Assembly: GCA_024138025.1 (NCBI GenBank)
Contig: JAMXBD010000058.1
Location: 1,984,001 to 2,048,000 of the forward strand
Length of the DNA stretch: 64,000 nt
Reading direction: 5' to 3'
DNA from: Combretum micranthum
Taxonomy: Eukaryota > Streptophyta > Magnoliopsida > Myrtales > Combretaceae
Within the stretch, counting starts at the first letter, position 1; each line of letters starts with the position of its first letter. The notes below the pieces were generated by a model. That model worked only from the letters and a program-made list of their open reading frames with translations, was not told the origin of the DNA and searched no databases. Below, piece by piece: positions 10,210 to 21,954 of this stretch. The position numbers were made by a program, and so were the translations under genes.

Positions 10210-13200
10210 ACAATCATATGATCAAACATTACATACGACTATCCAGTTTCGTATGTATGATGGATTTACCCCTCTATCGGTGGTTAGGGAATGCTTTGAA
10301 CTGGGTCCCAAACGACCTCCTTAAAGTTGCGCGTGTCTTGAGGTTCCAACGAACCGTACTATTAGTCCCCGGGCTTTCCTTACCCAAAGCGATCGATCCG
10401 GCTTGGCTACAACTTGAGACCGTATTCCCCGAACGTCCTAAACTCTCAAGATTGTAGCAAAGCAGCTTACCTTTCCGGTCTCACGCTGAGGAGTAGTGAC
10501 AAAATTTTAAAATGATATTCTAAGTGATATGCATGAGCAATTTATTATATGGGGATTCTAATATGACATTAAATTATTTAAGGCGATCAAGCAGTATTTG
10601 CACACATAGCAATACATACATAGAAACATTTATATCAATCACAAATCGGGTTCCGATATACTTATTGTTCATTGATCGCACACAACGATTCACATACATA
10701 ATTTCCATAATAACCTACATGCATATCAATTTTATCTTTTCCTAACATCTAGTGCTCTATTCTACAAGCACATGCGGGAATACATAAACGTAAAGGAAAC
10801 TCACTCGTCCATAGCGATCTTCTAGGAGTCGAAGTAATCCTCGGGAAAGAGAAGATCTTGGTCCTTGACACCTAAACAAAAGAAATACCCAAAATGAGTA
10901 TTTCATTCAAGATCTATTCAAACTCTATTATTCTATCTTATTGGATTCGTCAAAATTCATATGAATGGAAATTCCAACTTAAAATGGTCATAACTTGCTC
11001 ATTTTAACTCGAAATTTCGCATATTATATACCGATTTCTACCTACTCAAAAAGATCTATCTATTTCTAAGTTTTTTTTACCACAAGAATTTATTTGGGTC
11101 TCGGAATAGTAACGTATAGATTTGGTGCGAAAATTCTAATTTTGAAACTTAAGTTTCAAACTTTTCTTCATTCAAGAGCTTTTGCACAAAAATATAGATA
11201 TTTTGTATGGTTGAAAAATCATTTGAATACATTTATATAGACTCAGACCATATGTATGAATTTAGTGGTGTTGTCTCAATAATGATCTTGTAAAACAATG
11301 TGTCTTTGAAAGTAAGAAAAGCTAAGACTTGAAAATCTCCTTTTTAGTTTTGAAAAATTTATTAGTAAGTATTTCCTTCTTTTAACTTCATTTCTTAATT
11401 TTGAGAATAATGACATTTTCAAAAAGAAATTTTAATCTTTTAAAATTCCCATAAATTTATTTCTAGTGGTTTGGAAAACATAGTTTTTTCTAAATATTTT
11501 ATGGTTATACGTTCTAAAGTTAGATCTACTTTAAAAGAATAATATCAATAATTTTATAAGTTATTTATTATTTTTATTTCCTAAATAAGGCTTATCCTTA
11601 GAAAGGTTATTTTTTATAATTTTGTAAAACTTGTCTAGACTTTAGTTTCTAGAGTGTTGGTAGAAAAATTTGATAAATGTGTTTAAGAAAACTCTTGGTT
11701 AAATCATGAATTAAGTTTAAAGAAACTTTCTTATTTTATTGGTTTAAAAGAGAGTTTGTGATAACTTTATTTTCATTGATAAAATACCATATAGTATTAT
11801 TACTAAAACTTGGGCTAACTTATCTAACTTTAGAAAATATTTATTTAAGATAAAACTTTAAGTCTTTATGGAAAAATAATTTCTTATGTGACAAAAACTA
11901 TTTTTAAAGAGAGTTCTTATTTTTAATACTTAAGAAAACTCATTTTCATTATGGTTGAGACAATAACAATATGTTCATGCATGAATGAGAATATGTAACT
12001 ATGAGAAATATAATAAAAACAACATAATAAAATTATATAAGAGCATAAAAGTAAAGTCAAGTATTGGGAACCTTAGCTTCATTAAGGTATCATGAAACTA
12101 AGAATAGACTAGTCCTCAAAAGGAAAAAAAAAAAAAAGCAAAGAAAGAAAATTGTTTTGATTTGATATAGACAAGTCTAAGACTAGAAAGACTAGTCTTA
12201 ATAATTGCATAAAACAAGTAAATAAATAAATTGCATAACTTGAAAGTAAATAAATAACAAATGAGCTTATATGCTCTAAATAAATATATATACATAATAG
12301 ACATAATATTTTATATAAGTTAAATTAGAAACAAATAGTAATATCAATAACAAAAACAACATAATAATAACATAAAGAAAAGAATAGAAACATGAACAAA
12401 AACAAAACATAAATAAATTGTTGCTTCTTTAACTCTCATGAGTCTAAGAAACATACACTAAACTCATGTTAAGTTGTATGAACATGATGAGTGAATAAGA
12501 GAAATTTTACCTAAAGTTTATGTGTTTGTTGAAGAAGAATGGAATGGTTTGTAGTAATATGTGGGAATGGGTTTTATAGAGAAAAGAAAGAACTTGAGAG
12601 AGATTTTGAGCGAGGGATTTTATGGAGTGATTTTGGGAGAGTTTTAGTAGGAAATGAGTTGTGTGAAAGAATGAAGAAGGAAGGGGGTATTTATAGATTT
12701 TTGGAATGGAAATTAGATATAATTAAATATATTGAAAAAGAAAATAAATTGAGAGTGATATGAGAGAGAGGGTGGACGACAAGGCTATGGGAGAGAGAGA
12801 AAAATTGATTAAATTTATTGTTTTGTAATAAAAAGAAGTAATATGTAAAGTATAATGTGATTAAAATTATATGGGGAAGGTAAATTGTAAGGTATAGGTA
12901 TGATAGTGTGTACGAATAGAGTGTAAGAAAAAGTAGAGATAGATGAATAGTAGAAAAGTACTATGAATAATAGACTAGATAATTAAAATACCAGTAGTAA
13001 AGAAAATACGCGTAAACGGCCTATATCTGATATTTTTAGTTACTGAAAAATTTTAAAACTGATATTTTTGAAAACCTTATATTTTTACGAATCTATTGGT
13101 GTTATTTGAATATTTTCATTATCCGGCGCACCAGGGCACGGTATTTGAAAACTGATCTCGTTCGAATCCGAAGGACACTAGAAAATTATGAATATGATAT

Positions 13201-13392
13201 TTTTAAGCTTTTCTATATTATTACGAACCATATTCCATAATTATCTTAGTTTCGTTTTCTAGGGTTTATGAACACGGGATTGCTGGACCTAGATTCACTA
13301 AACTAAACATAGAACTAGGTTAATTTTAGGGTTCCGGTTTGACTTCCGGTTCTAAGGTTTTCTTATATTATTGAAAAATCTAGGGGCTTACA
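10210..13392 (-). repeat. Truncated minus-strand long LTR
   Basis: About 3.2 kb matches the solo LTR at 43710-48071 from its position about 517 to its end. It has the ACCCCTC block at 10269, the CTCACTCGTCC exon end at 10800, the AACTTAAAATGGTCATAAC block near 10977, the CTAGTC/GACTAG blocks near 12110-12200 and the terminus GGGGCTTACA at 13392. The first roughly 516 bp, including the TGTCA terminus, are missing, so it was truncated rather than split by a clean insertion. Open frames inside it (10218-10457, 12539-12763) show no protein similarity I can recognise. Confidence 0.75.
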
Positions 13393-14774
13393 GAGTTAGT
13401 GAGTATTTAGGCTCTAAGAAATATATAGATATACATATAAATATTAATATATATATAAAGTTAGATTAGGAGCATAATAATCAACATAATAACATAACAT
13501 AATAATAAAATAACATAGTAATAAAGTAAGGTTTGTTCATGAACAAGAACAAAACATGAACATAGTGTTGCTTCCATAACAATTATTTGTTTAGGAAACA
13601 CACATCATGGTCATGTTAAGTTACATGACATGGCAAACAAATATAGCTAAGATTTTACCTAAGAGTATTTTTTAGTGGAATGAAGATAGTAAATAAATGT
13701 GGTATTATGTGAGTAGTAAGGAAAAATAGATGGTTTACGTATAGTGAAGAATTATGGAAAGATTGAATGGAAGAGAGTTTTTTTTAAAGAGAATTTGTGG
13801 AGAAATTTTGGGAGAGTTTTGTTATGTAAAATGAAGGTGTAAAAGAAGTAGAGGGAAATAGGGTATTTATAGAATTTTGGAGTGAAAATTAGATGTAGTA
13901 AAATAAATTGAGAAAAGAAAGAGGGAGGGCCGGCGGCATTATAAGGGAGGAGAGAGAGTGTTTTGATTAAATTTTATATTTTTGTAATGAAAAAAATTAA
14001 TGTATAAGGTACGATGTGAATAAAGTTGTATTGGGAATAAAAAAGTGTAAGAATAGGTATACAGGTAGTAAGAAATAGGTTATAAGAAAAAGTAAAGATA
14101 GTGAAATAGTAATGAATAATAGAAATAGTACTATGAATAGTATACTAGACAAATAAAATACTGGTAGTAATAAAAGTACGTGTAGACGAGCTATATCTGA
14201 TATTTTTAGTTACTAGAAAATTATGAAACTAATATTTTTGGATTTCTTATATTATTACGAGTCTAATGGGATAAATGGAATATTTTTGCCATTTGGTGTT
14301 CTCAAGCACGGTTTTCTAAAACCGATCTTGTTGGGATCTAAAGACACTAAAATAGACGAATCTGATATTTTTATACTCCCTTATAATATTACGAACTATC
14401 ATAAGCAATTAACTCAATTCCTTTGTTTAGGGCTTGAGAACGTGGGATTGCTGGAGTTGAAACTGCTAGATTGTCTTGATCTTTGTTAACTTTTGAAACC
14501 GGTTTGACTAGGGTTAGAGTTTAATCCAACTTTACCCTATAAATTAAGGGGTTTATATTAGAAAATGGATAGATGAATCATCTCATGTTTGGGTTTTGAG
14601 ATGAACGATTATTAAATTTTTATTTTTGTTTTTGAAGATTCTCTTTTTCTTAAGACTATGAAATCCCATGTTTGATCTTGGCTCAGTTTTAATTTAGGCC
14701 TGCTTTTAAGGTTTCGGTTTGGTATTTTAATTCATGAACTATTTCTAGGAATTGCAAAAAATTTGGGGGTTTAC
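13393..14774 (-). repeat. Truncated minus-strand long LTR (promoter-proximal half)
   Basis: The piece starts in the middle of the LTR (the GCTCTAAGAAATATATA region), carries the ACCTAAG donor-like site at about 13658 and GGGTATTTATAG (reversed TATA box) at about 13860, and ends GGGGGTTTAC at 14774. A second weak terminus-like GGGGTTTATA at about 14537 means two tails may be joined. It directly abuts the neighbouring LTR and the small element at 14775. Confidence 0.65.
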
Positions 14775-14992
14775 GGGTTGTCTCCAATAATCTTTCCTGC
14801 TATTGTTGGAATTGCATCAATAGATCAGGTCATCAAAGCGTTGTTCCTTTCGTTGGATTTTCTAATCCATGGTCTCCTCTACCACCTTTCCTACCGGTCA
14901 CCCGTAACGTAGGACTTTCGTAACCTGAACACCGTCAGGAATATGACCGCCCCCTATCCGCAGTCTATCAACATCTTCGTAGGATTTTACCC

Positions 14993-15004
14993 GCTCTGAT
15001 ACCA
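14993..15004 (-). other. Primer binding site (minus strand)
   Basis: GCTCTGATACCA is the reverse complement of TGGTATCAGAGC, three bases from the LTR end at 15008. It shows that the 395-bp LTR acts as a 5' LTR for sequence to its left. Confidence 0.8.
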
Positions 15005-15007
15005 ATC

Positions 15008-15402
15008 TGATGCAGCATGGAAGCGTTGAATAACAGAAACCAATTCGACGATTGATTTCAAAACTTGAACCTAATCACGCAATTGCTAAGCAATTGCAAA
15101 TTCAGAGAAAATCTTCTCAATTAAATATCAAAGATGTCAAAATATCAGTTGTATCCACAAAGACAAGCTTAAAGGTCTACTTATATTATTACATGAAAAT
15201 CCTAAAAAGGTAAATAATAAATATAATATTGACTAATAATAAAGACAAATCTAAAAGGGGAAATAGTAAATACAATTTAGACAAATAATAAATACAAATA
15301 AATCGTGTGACATAACTAACAAAGTGGCCCACTTAAAGACTGATCAAGGCTGACGATGTAACTGGTCAAAGACAGCGGTATAGTAGCTTGCTGTCCGCAT
15401 CA
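15008..15402 (-). repeat. 395-bp LTR with PBS and PPT on opposite sides
   Basis: It begins TGATGCAGCATGG and ends TCCGCATCA, giving a six-base terminal inverted repeat (TGATGC/GCATCA). The sequence is AT-rich with repeated AAATAATAAATA-type stretches at about 15205-15300. No second copy exists in the window. Confidence 0.7.
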
Positions 15403-15419
15403 TTCTCTCCGACCAGCAA

Positions 15420-15437
15420 AGAACTCCCCCTCAAGTT
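15420..15437 (-). other. Polypurine tract (minus strand)
   Basis: GAACTCCCCCTCAAGTTC reads GAACTTGAGGGGGAGTTC on the minus strand, a typical plus-strand priming site, 17 bases from the LTR edge at 15402. It shows that the same LTR also acts as a 3' LTR for sequence to its right. Confidence 0.65.
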
Positions 15438-15540
15438 CTCGTTTTTCCACCTTTTCCTCTTATTCTTTCACTCTTTAGATCATCTATCTCATCATTTGGT
15501 TGTGATTCGCACCATATCAAAGCATTATCATCATTAAAGT

Positions 15541-17116
15541 TTCAACAAAAAAATTTCATGTTATCATTTTGAAAAGATGTTGTACCTCTACTTAGTTAGA
15601 TTTTTAAAGAAATCCTCTTTATTGACACTTTGAAAATTCATGATGAGTTTGCATAAAATTTTGAAAGGAATTTATTATGAACCATTTCCTAAATCTTTGA
15701 TGTGCAATATTTGTTAAGTGACAAAAATCCATTTTTAAAGTGAGTTTAGTCTTATTTTCTACATTAAAGAAAGAACCTTTTTTTTTTTTTTTTAAGACAA
15801 CAACATCTTAATCATACGTGAATGTGATTATATAGCCATGAAAAGATAGTAATAACACATAATAAGATATATATATATATATATAAGGAGTAAATAATAA
15901 TTTGGTCAAGTATTGAGAGTCTTAGCTTCATCAAGGCTTCTCAAAACTAAGAATAGACTAGTTCCAAAAAGAAAAAGAAAAGAAAGAAATGAAAAATCAT
16001 AATAAGAGCATAATAATAACATAAGCATAATAGTAAAAGCATAATAACAAAAACATAATGTATGAACAAGAACAAAACATGAGCATAATATTGCTTTCTT
16101 AACCTCCATGGGTTTTTAGAAAAACATACTATGTTCATACTAAGTTACATGAACATAAGAAATAATCTATTAGCAATATCATAGTATGGAAATATATGTA
16201 TGAATAAGAAAAAAGTATGAACATATTGTTGCTTTCTTAACCTCCATGGGTTTTTAGAAAACACATACTATATATACTAAGTTACATGAACATAAGGAAA
16301 GTTTAGGACATTTACCTATTGGTTAAAAAAGAAGAAAGAGTTGTAGAGAGGAATTTGGGAAGAGAAATTTTGTGGTGGTATTTTGAAAGAGTTTTGGTAA
16401 GAAAATGAAATATGTGAAAGAATTGGAGGGAGAGGAGGTATTTATAGAATTTTGTGGAGAGAAATTAGATGTAATAAAATAAAATGAAAAAGAAAACAAT
16501 TATGTTGCATGAGAGAGAACGAGCATCGGTTCTAGGAGAGTAGGAGGGGAAAATTTATTTGTTTTGTATTTTCGTCATGAAGAGTGATTAAGATGTGATA
16601 TGTGAGTGATATAGAGTTGTATTAGAAATTAAAAATATAAGAAATAGGTGTATAGGTAGTAAGAAAAAGTATAGATAGGTGAATAATAATGAATAGTAAC
16701 AAGTCACGTTAATACCCATAGTTAAGAAATACACGTAAAAGTATGATACTAATATTTTTAGTTATCGAAAAATTATAAAATTGATATTTTTGAAATCCTT
16801 ACATTATTATGAGTCTAACGGTGTTATTAGAATATTTTTACTATTCCTAGCCCCGGGACACGTTTTTCGAAAGCTAATCCTACTCAGGTTCGCAACGAAT
16901 TAAATTTTGACGAATCTGATCTTTTTTAAGCTTCCCTATATTATTACAATTCATATTCTATGATTATCTCAATTCTACTGTTATAGGGTTAAGAGCGTAG
17001 GATTGCCGGATCTAAATACTAAAGTTTGTTATAGTCTTTATTAACTTTTAAGGTTTCCGATTAACCTCTAATTATAGGGTTTAAGCATAAACTTAGCATA
17101 AAATCCAATGGTTTAC
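15541..17116 (-). repeat. Truncated minus-strand long LTR
   Basis: It begins inside the LTR, contains the TATTGAGAGTCTTAGCTTCA block at about 15912, a reversed TATA box in GGTATTTATAG at about 16437 and the ATATTTTTAGTTATCGAAAA block at about 16752, and ends in GGTTTACA at 17116. A T-run lies at 15779-15794 and a TA run at 15868-15886. Confidence 0.7.
16060..16297 (-). repeat. Tandem duplication of about 100-140 bp within the LTR
   Basis: The segment with TTGCTTTCTTAACCTCCATG occurs at 16091 and again at 16228, each followed by a GGTTTTTAGAAAA stretch and TAAGTTACATGAACATAAG. Other LTRs of the family carry this block once, so it is a local duplication in this copy. Confidence 0.7.
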
Positions 17117-18508
17117 AAGCTCCTCATGAGCAATGCCAATAGTCATCTCTTGTGTGTGCATGAGCTTGCCTGAGAAAGGTTGGATGGGGCGGACCATTCC
17201 AACGATCTTATTCCAAGCCCACCAAGCTAAATCTCCCCGAACAATCCTAAAGCTTGGAGCAGGCTCGCTGGGCCTTGTGACCTAGCCCGCGAGTCAAGCC
17301 TAATAATTAAATTATAATATATAAAATTATAAGCCTACTTACATTTTTCCCCCTGACTAAAATTCTTTCAATGGAGTTCAAGTATTTTGGTTATTAGTTG
17401 CATTTATGCATATTTTAACTAATACTCAGTGCATGATGCTACCAAATGCCTTCATAAGGTTGAAGACTTCATTTGCCGGAGTTGAGTCATCAAGTAAAAG
17501 TCAAGTGCCAATGATGCAACTATCCTTATTGCATATAATTATATTGTGGTGTGCAAATTTGTACTCCCACTCTAGTTCTGCATGTCACCTTTGTATATCT
17601 AAATGATCTACTTCTCTAAGTGCTCTTATCCCATGAATGTAGCCAATAAAATGACCTCCATAAATGTAGCCATGTCATATGTTCTTACAAATTACTCTTC
17701 GATTCTTAAGTTCCATCCAAATATGCCAAGAAACTTCATGCATTGAAAAATTAAATTTCAAAACTGTCACGCTTCCATATTTATTTTGTATTATTAGCAT
17801 ATCAATTTCCAATTTTTCTTTCCCACGATTTCAAATCTTTTTTGGCTTGCCATCAGTTACCAAATACCATTAATAGATATTTAACTACATTCAATCCTCC
17901 TATGTCCCATCTCATCATTCCTTGAAGCAATAAATATTTTCATCTTTTTTTCAACTGCATTTAAACCCATTTACTCCCAAATTTAATGCTATCTTTTGAA
18001 CTTCCCAAATTCAATGCTATCTTTTCAACTTTTTCTCTTCCAAAACTCCAAATCTTTCGAACAAATCGAACCGTTGAATCCAAGTAAATCCCCTCAATCG
18101 TATTAATAGCAAATAAATCTTTCAATATTCATTATTCATTCATAATGAATAATTAATTCAAGAAAATCCCTCTTTTTTAAAAAAATTTTTAGTATGTTAC
18201 TACTACAATTATGTTTTTCTTTTTTTAGTTATGTAATTGCCACTTTTTCAGTTATGTAATTTCCTTGTCATAACCTATATATAAAGGCTTATAGAAACTC
18301 AAGAAAACATAATTCTCATTATCTTCACACATTTTTTTATTTTCCATTCCACCAATTCTGAATGTCTTGTCCATTCTTTTCCATGTATCATCTTAACTAG
18401 AGCCAATAAGGGTTGGTGATGAGAGAGCCGAAAAAAAAAATCGATCTCAACATATTGCAATCGTCAAGTTAATGCAAACAAGAAATATCTAAGGCACTAG
18501 TGTCCAAA

Positions 18509-21255
18509 TGGCCAGACAGAATGAGACTAAAGCTAGGCCAGCACCTAGTGTTGAAGTCATCAAGCAAAGGGATTTGTTAGTGTGTCAAGATGGTAATCCG
18601 CCAAAAATCCAAATTCTATGACATCAGTCGATAGACAACACCATTTTTAAGATATGTTATGGGACAAAGCTTCTCGCCCCAAGTTATGTACAATTCCCTC
18701 TATTGATGGTGACTTTCGATTAATTGAGCCCGAGCCACGTGCCAATCCCAGGAGCACCATTAGGGGGGACTCAATGCTATGTTTTAGGAATGAGCAGAAA
18801 GAGCTACCACTTTCCACTACTCACTTCACATTTCTTAAGGAGCTACCACCTGAATGGAGTAACTGGGTAGACTACGTCATTGATCAACTGGAGTATGTGA
18901 GACTTCTAAAGCAAGCCGAAGTTTATAGTGCCATCATCACATCTACTCGCTTGTGGCTTATCAACACAAACAAGATGGAAGTATGGCGTGCCATCATCTC
19001 TTGCTGGAGCATCCAGACTCATACATTCATCACTGCGTAGGTAGAGATATCACCAACTCTTGAAGATGTGGCTATGCTTCTAAATATGCATTATTCTTGG
19101 ATAATTAATGCTGCTGTTGCTGTGACTTCGCACAAGGAACGCAACCTCGAAGCCTCTTTAGTGACTGGGCTAAAGGTTACCTGTGATGATAAAAGGAAAC
19201 CCTATTTTTCTACCTAGATGACACACTTCTTTGAGGAGCAAAGAGGGAACCTACCTCAAGTAGTGGGACTAGTTCGTGGAAAGAGTAAGCATGTTTATAT
19301 TATTACTTGTATCTGACTTCTTTAACAAATACGTTTCTCTTTTGTTTCCTTAATGTATAGGTATGAACTTGCAGGCTTCGTTACATTTTAGTTGTCATTG
19401 TTCATGTTCCTTGGTGGACTAGAAGAAGGTGTAAGCCATTGGCTTTTCCCCTTGGCTGTACGCATTGCGCAAGGTCAATGCTTTGCACTAGCTCCTTTTT
19501 ACCTAGGGTCATTATATCGACGTCTTACCCTGTACCACCAAGCTTCCGTCCATTCGAAGGGTTGAATGTGAACGTATCACACATAGACTTACTTTTCTTA
19601 CAGATGTTCTTCTATGAGCGATTCAGAACCACCTTACACAATTAGCCATCAATAGGGACTTGAATCTTGCTGCTCCTCGAGCATGAGCATGGATTGGAAT
19701 AGAGGTAAAATGGCCACTTCTTCAGCTTATCGATATTGAGAAAGAGTTCATCTTCTGCCCTTTTGTAAAACCTCTTGAAGGTTATCATGATAGCAATGGG
19801 CTTTATCATCCAGGTTCTAAAAGTGAGATTATTTTAGTTGATAACAGTGGCAAGTTAGGCAAAAGTTAAACCAGGTTTATGCTTTGGTGCATTCCAAGGG
19901 GCCTTCCATCTTTGCTTGACAATGGAGATTTGAATGGGCGCTTCCTAGAGTAAAGGGTCACGGTATACTCTCCATACAGAGTGGCACGCCAGTTTAGCTT
20001 TAATCAAGGAGTGCCACGTCTTTTCAGCATTGCACAGAGCTTCAATTCATGCTGCCAGTCAATCTTACCAAAGGACTTCAAGTACATTTATCATATGGTG
20101 CGACAGCTATTCTTTCCTTTTGTGGAGCATTATGGAGTTGCTTATGCTAGTTGGCTAACATACTGGTTGAATTGCATTACCATCTTCTGTGACTATGCCT
20201 TTGGATCTGTAGATGATACATTGCTAGCCTACAAATATATCGTCATGAGTTCTATCTCAGACTACCATGAAACGAATATCACTGGTCAGCTGGTAACATC
20301 CGATTATTTGAAGGGTCTGCATCGGAAAAGTTAGAATCTTCTGCCAGTGAGCTTTCTTTAAACACAAAGGGTAATCATTCACCACCTTAGCAAGTGGATT
20401 CTAGGTTGGCAAAGCATGCACTCATTAAGGAAGCAATATGACTTCTTGTGTATAACTTGTTATTGCTCTTTTATTGTCTAACGTTTTCTCTTTTTATTTG
20501 CCTTTTTTCAAGTTGACACAAATTCTCTTCTAAGGTCACATTGCTCCAGTGGTGCTGTTATGCCAATGATGGTACCCGATGATGAGGATGATGGCTTGGA
20601 CAAAATTGATTATGAACCATCTCCAAACCCTTGTGATGACAATGGAAGTAATGTCGACATGACTGAAGAGCTCAATTATGAGGATGATGAGCATACTGTT
20701 GATGATGGGATCACGAGCACACCTGTTATCAATGCACCTATTGAGTCCCCTCCTCCCCCAGTTGCTGGAATGTCTTGTGAAGACATGGTAGCAACTTTAG
20801 AGGACTACGTGGCGTTGGAGGAGATGACTTCCTTTTATGGTTTTATCATGCCTTCTCACTTAATAGGACCTTTAGAGAATCTTAATGCCATGGATAGGAA
20901 GTTCTAAGCCAGTTCTCCTATGCTGGGGACAAAGGTAGCCACTACGATGGTAAAGATGGTCAACAAAGCCATGTTACCGATGGATAGATATTGGAGTTCC
21001 TTATCGGTGATAGAGCTGAAGCAACTTATCAAATGTGTTGAGAGAGCTCATATGTTGCAATTCAAAGTTGATTGCTTATAGCTTGTTGCTAATAAGAGAT
21101 TGTTGAAATACAGGGATGTCAAGGAACATCATGGCAAGTTGGTGATGAAACTTCAAGAGATTCAAGTAGAAAATTCAGCCACTAAAATTCTGATGGAGAC
21201 TTCTTTAGGAGATGATGACTTAAAGTCCGTAGTAGGCTTGGATTGCAAGCCTTAG
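18509..21255 (+). pseudogene. Plant mobile domain (PMD) gene, frame-broken
   Basis: Three consecutive regions read as a PMD protein, the family that includes MAIN/MAIL1-type nuclear factors and many transposon-carried copies. At 18654-19100 it has a W-rich segment ending in THTFIT, a stop, and then SPTLEDVAMLL. At 19370-19560 it has WLFPLAVRIAQG and FALAPFYLGSLYRR. At 19680-20334 it has the central and C-terminal parts (KEFIFCPFVKP, RVARQFSFNQGVP). An acidic, Pro-rich tail follows at 20560-20907, and a helical stretch runs to 21255. A GTAAGC donor near 19286 and TATAG or TGCAG acceptors at 19359-19377 look like a family intron. In-frame stops at 19038, 19215, 19389 and 19951 and several frame shifts make it a pseudogene. 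Its strand is opposite to the neighbouring integrase. Confidence 0.75.
19286..19377 (+). other. Probable intron of the PMD pseudogene
   Basis: PMD-like coding on the left ends at GGAAAGA/GTAAGC and resumes on the right with CTTCGTTACATTTT, which reads GFVTF and continues into the next conserved block. The span between has in-frame stops and a T-rich 3' end. Candidate acceptors are TGTATAG and ACTTGCAG. Confidence 0.5.
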
Positions 21256-21419
21256 ATTAGATCTGCTTGTTACTCGGTTTCCATTTTGAACGATTTTGTT
21301 AACACTCCTATTTACTTGGATGAAAAATTTTGAATTTGTTGCAATTATAGCTCATTTCTTTATATATGTACGTATATATGGGTGAATGTTAAAATTTGAC
21401 TTAAGCCTATTAGTAACAT

Positions 21420-21880
21420 GTGCATGCACTTAGGAAGCATTGCTTTCACTTAGCAGTAGCAACTCATAATAAAAGCTATATGATTCTTATGTTGCGCATC
21501 GGAGTATTACTCTCACTTTGCAAGCAACGACATTATTACGACTTAGAAATAGTAGATCGATTGCGCTTTGAGCAGCGATATTATCATGTTTCATATGCTT
21601 GTCGCCTTAGTAACAGAATTTTCTTTTTTTTAAGAGGGTATTTCCCTTAACCATCAATCACATGTGTTTAAAGCATTCATTTTTATCAAATTAGGTGTGA
21701 CCTTGTCTTATCTTGCGCTTAGGAGACAATGCTTCCACTAGTCAACATGTTGTAGGCGTGCCATCGTACACTTAGGAGACTATACTCTTACTAAGTAGCA
21801 ATAACATATATAATTAATGCTTTATGTGTTGAATAACTTTATGCACTGAGGAGACGAATCACTAACTTTGTAGCAACAAA
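21420..21880 (+). repeat. Degenerate array of a CTTAGGAGAC-containing unit
   Basis: A unit of roughly 35 bases, resembling GCACTTAGGAGACNATNCT, then NCACT and NNGTAGCAAC, recurs with poor conservation at about 21426, 21496, 21715, 21768 and 21843, with a weaker copy near 21563. Spacing is irregular (about 50-150 bases). The array lies between the PMD gene and the end of the integrase. I do not know a function for it. Confidence 0.5.
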
Positions 21881-21954
21881 AAAGGCTTTGATAATGCAAG
21901 CCATAATTTCATTCAAATGACAGTAATGAAAGTATACTTATTGCATTTACATAT

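Larger units (their letters stand above)
14775..15540 (-). mobile_element. Small LTR-retrotransposon remnant with internal sequence on both sides of one LTR
   Basis: A 395-bp LTR (15008-15402) with TGATGC/GCATCA ends is flanked on its left by a minus-strand primer binding site plus about 215 bp of internal sequence. On its right is a minus-strand polypurine tract plus about 100 bp of internal sequence. A normal element has the PBS next to one LTR and the polypurine tract next to the other. Here a single LTR has both, as in head-to-tail tandem copies. The internal parts carry no domain I recognise, so I leave the superfamily open. It lies between two fragments of the long LTR. Confidence 0.6.
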
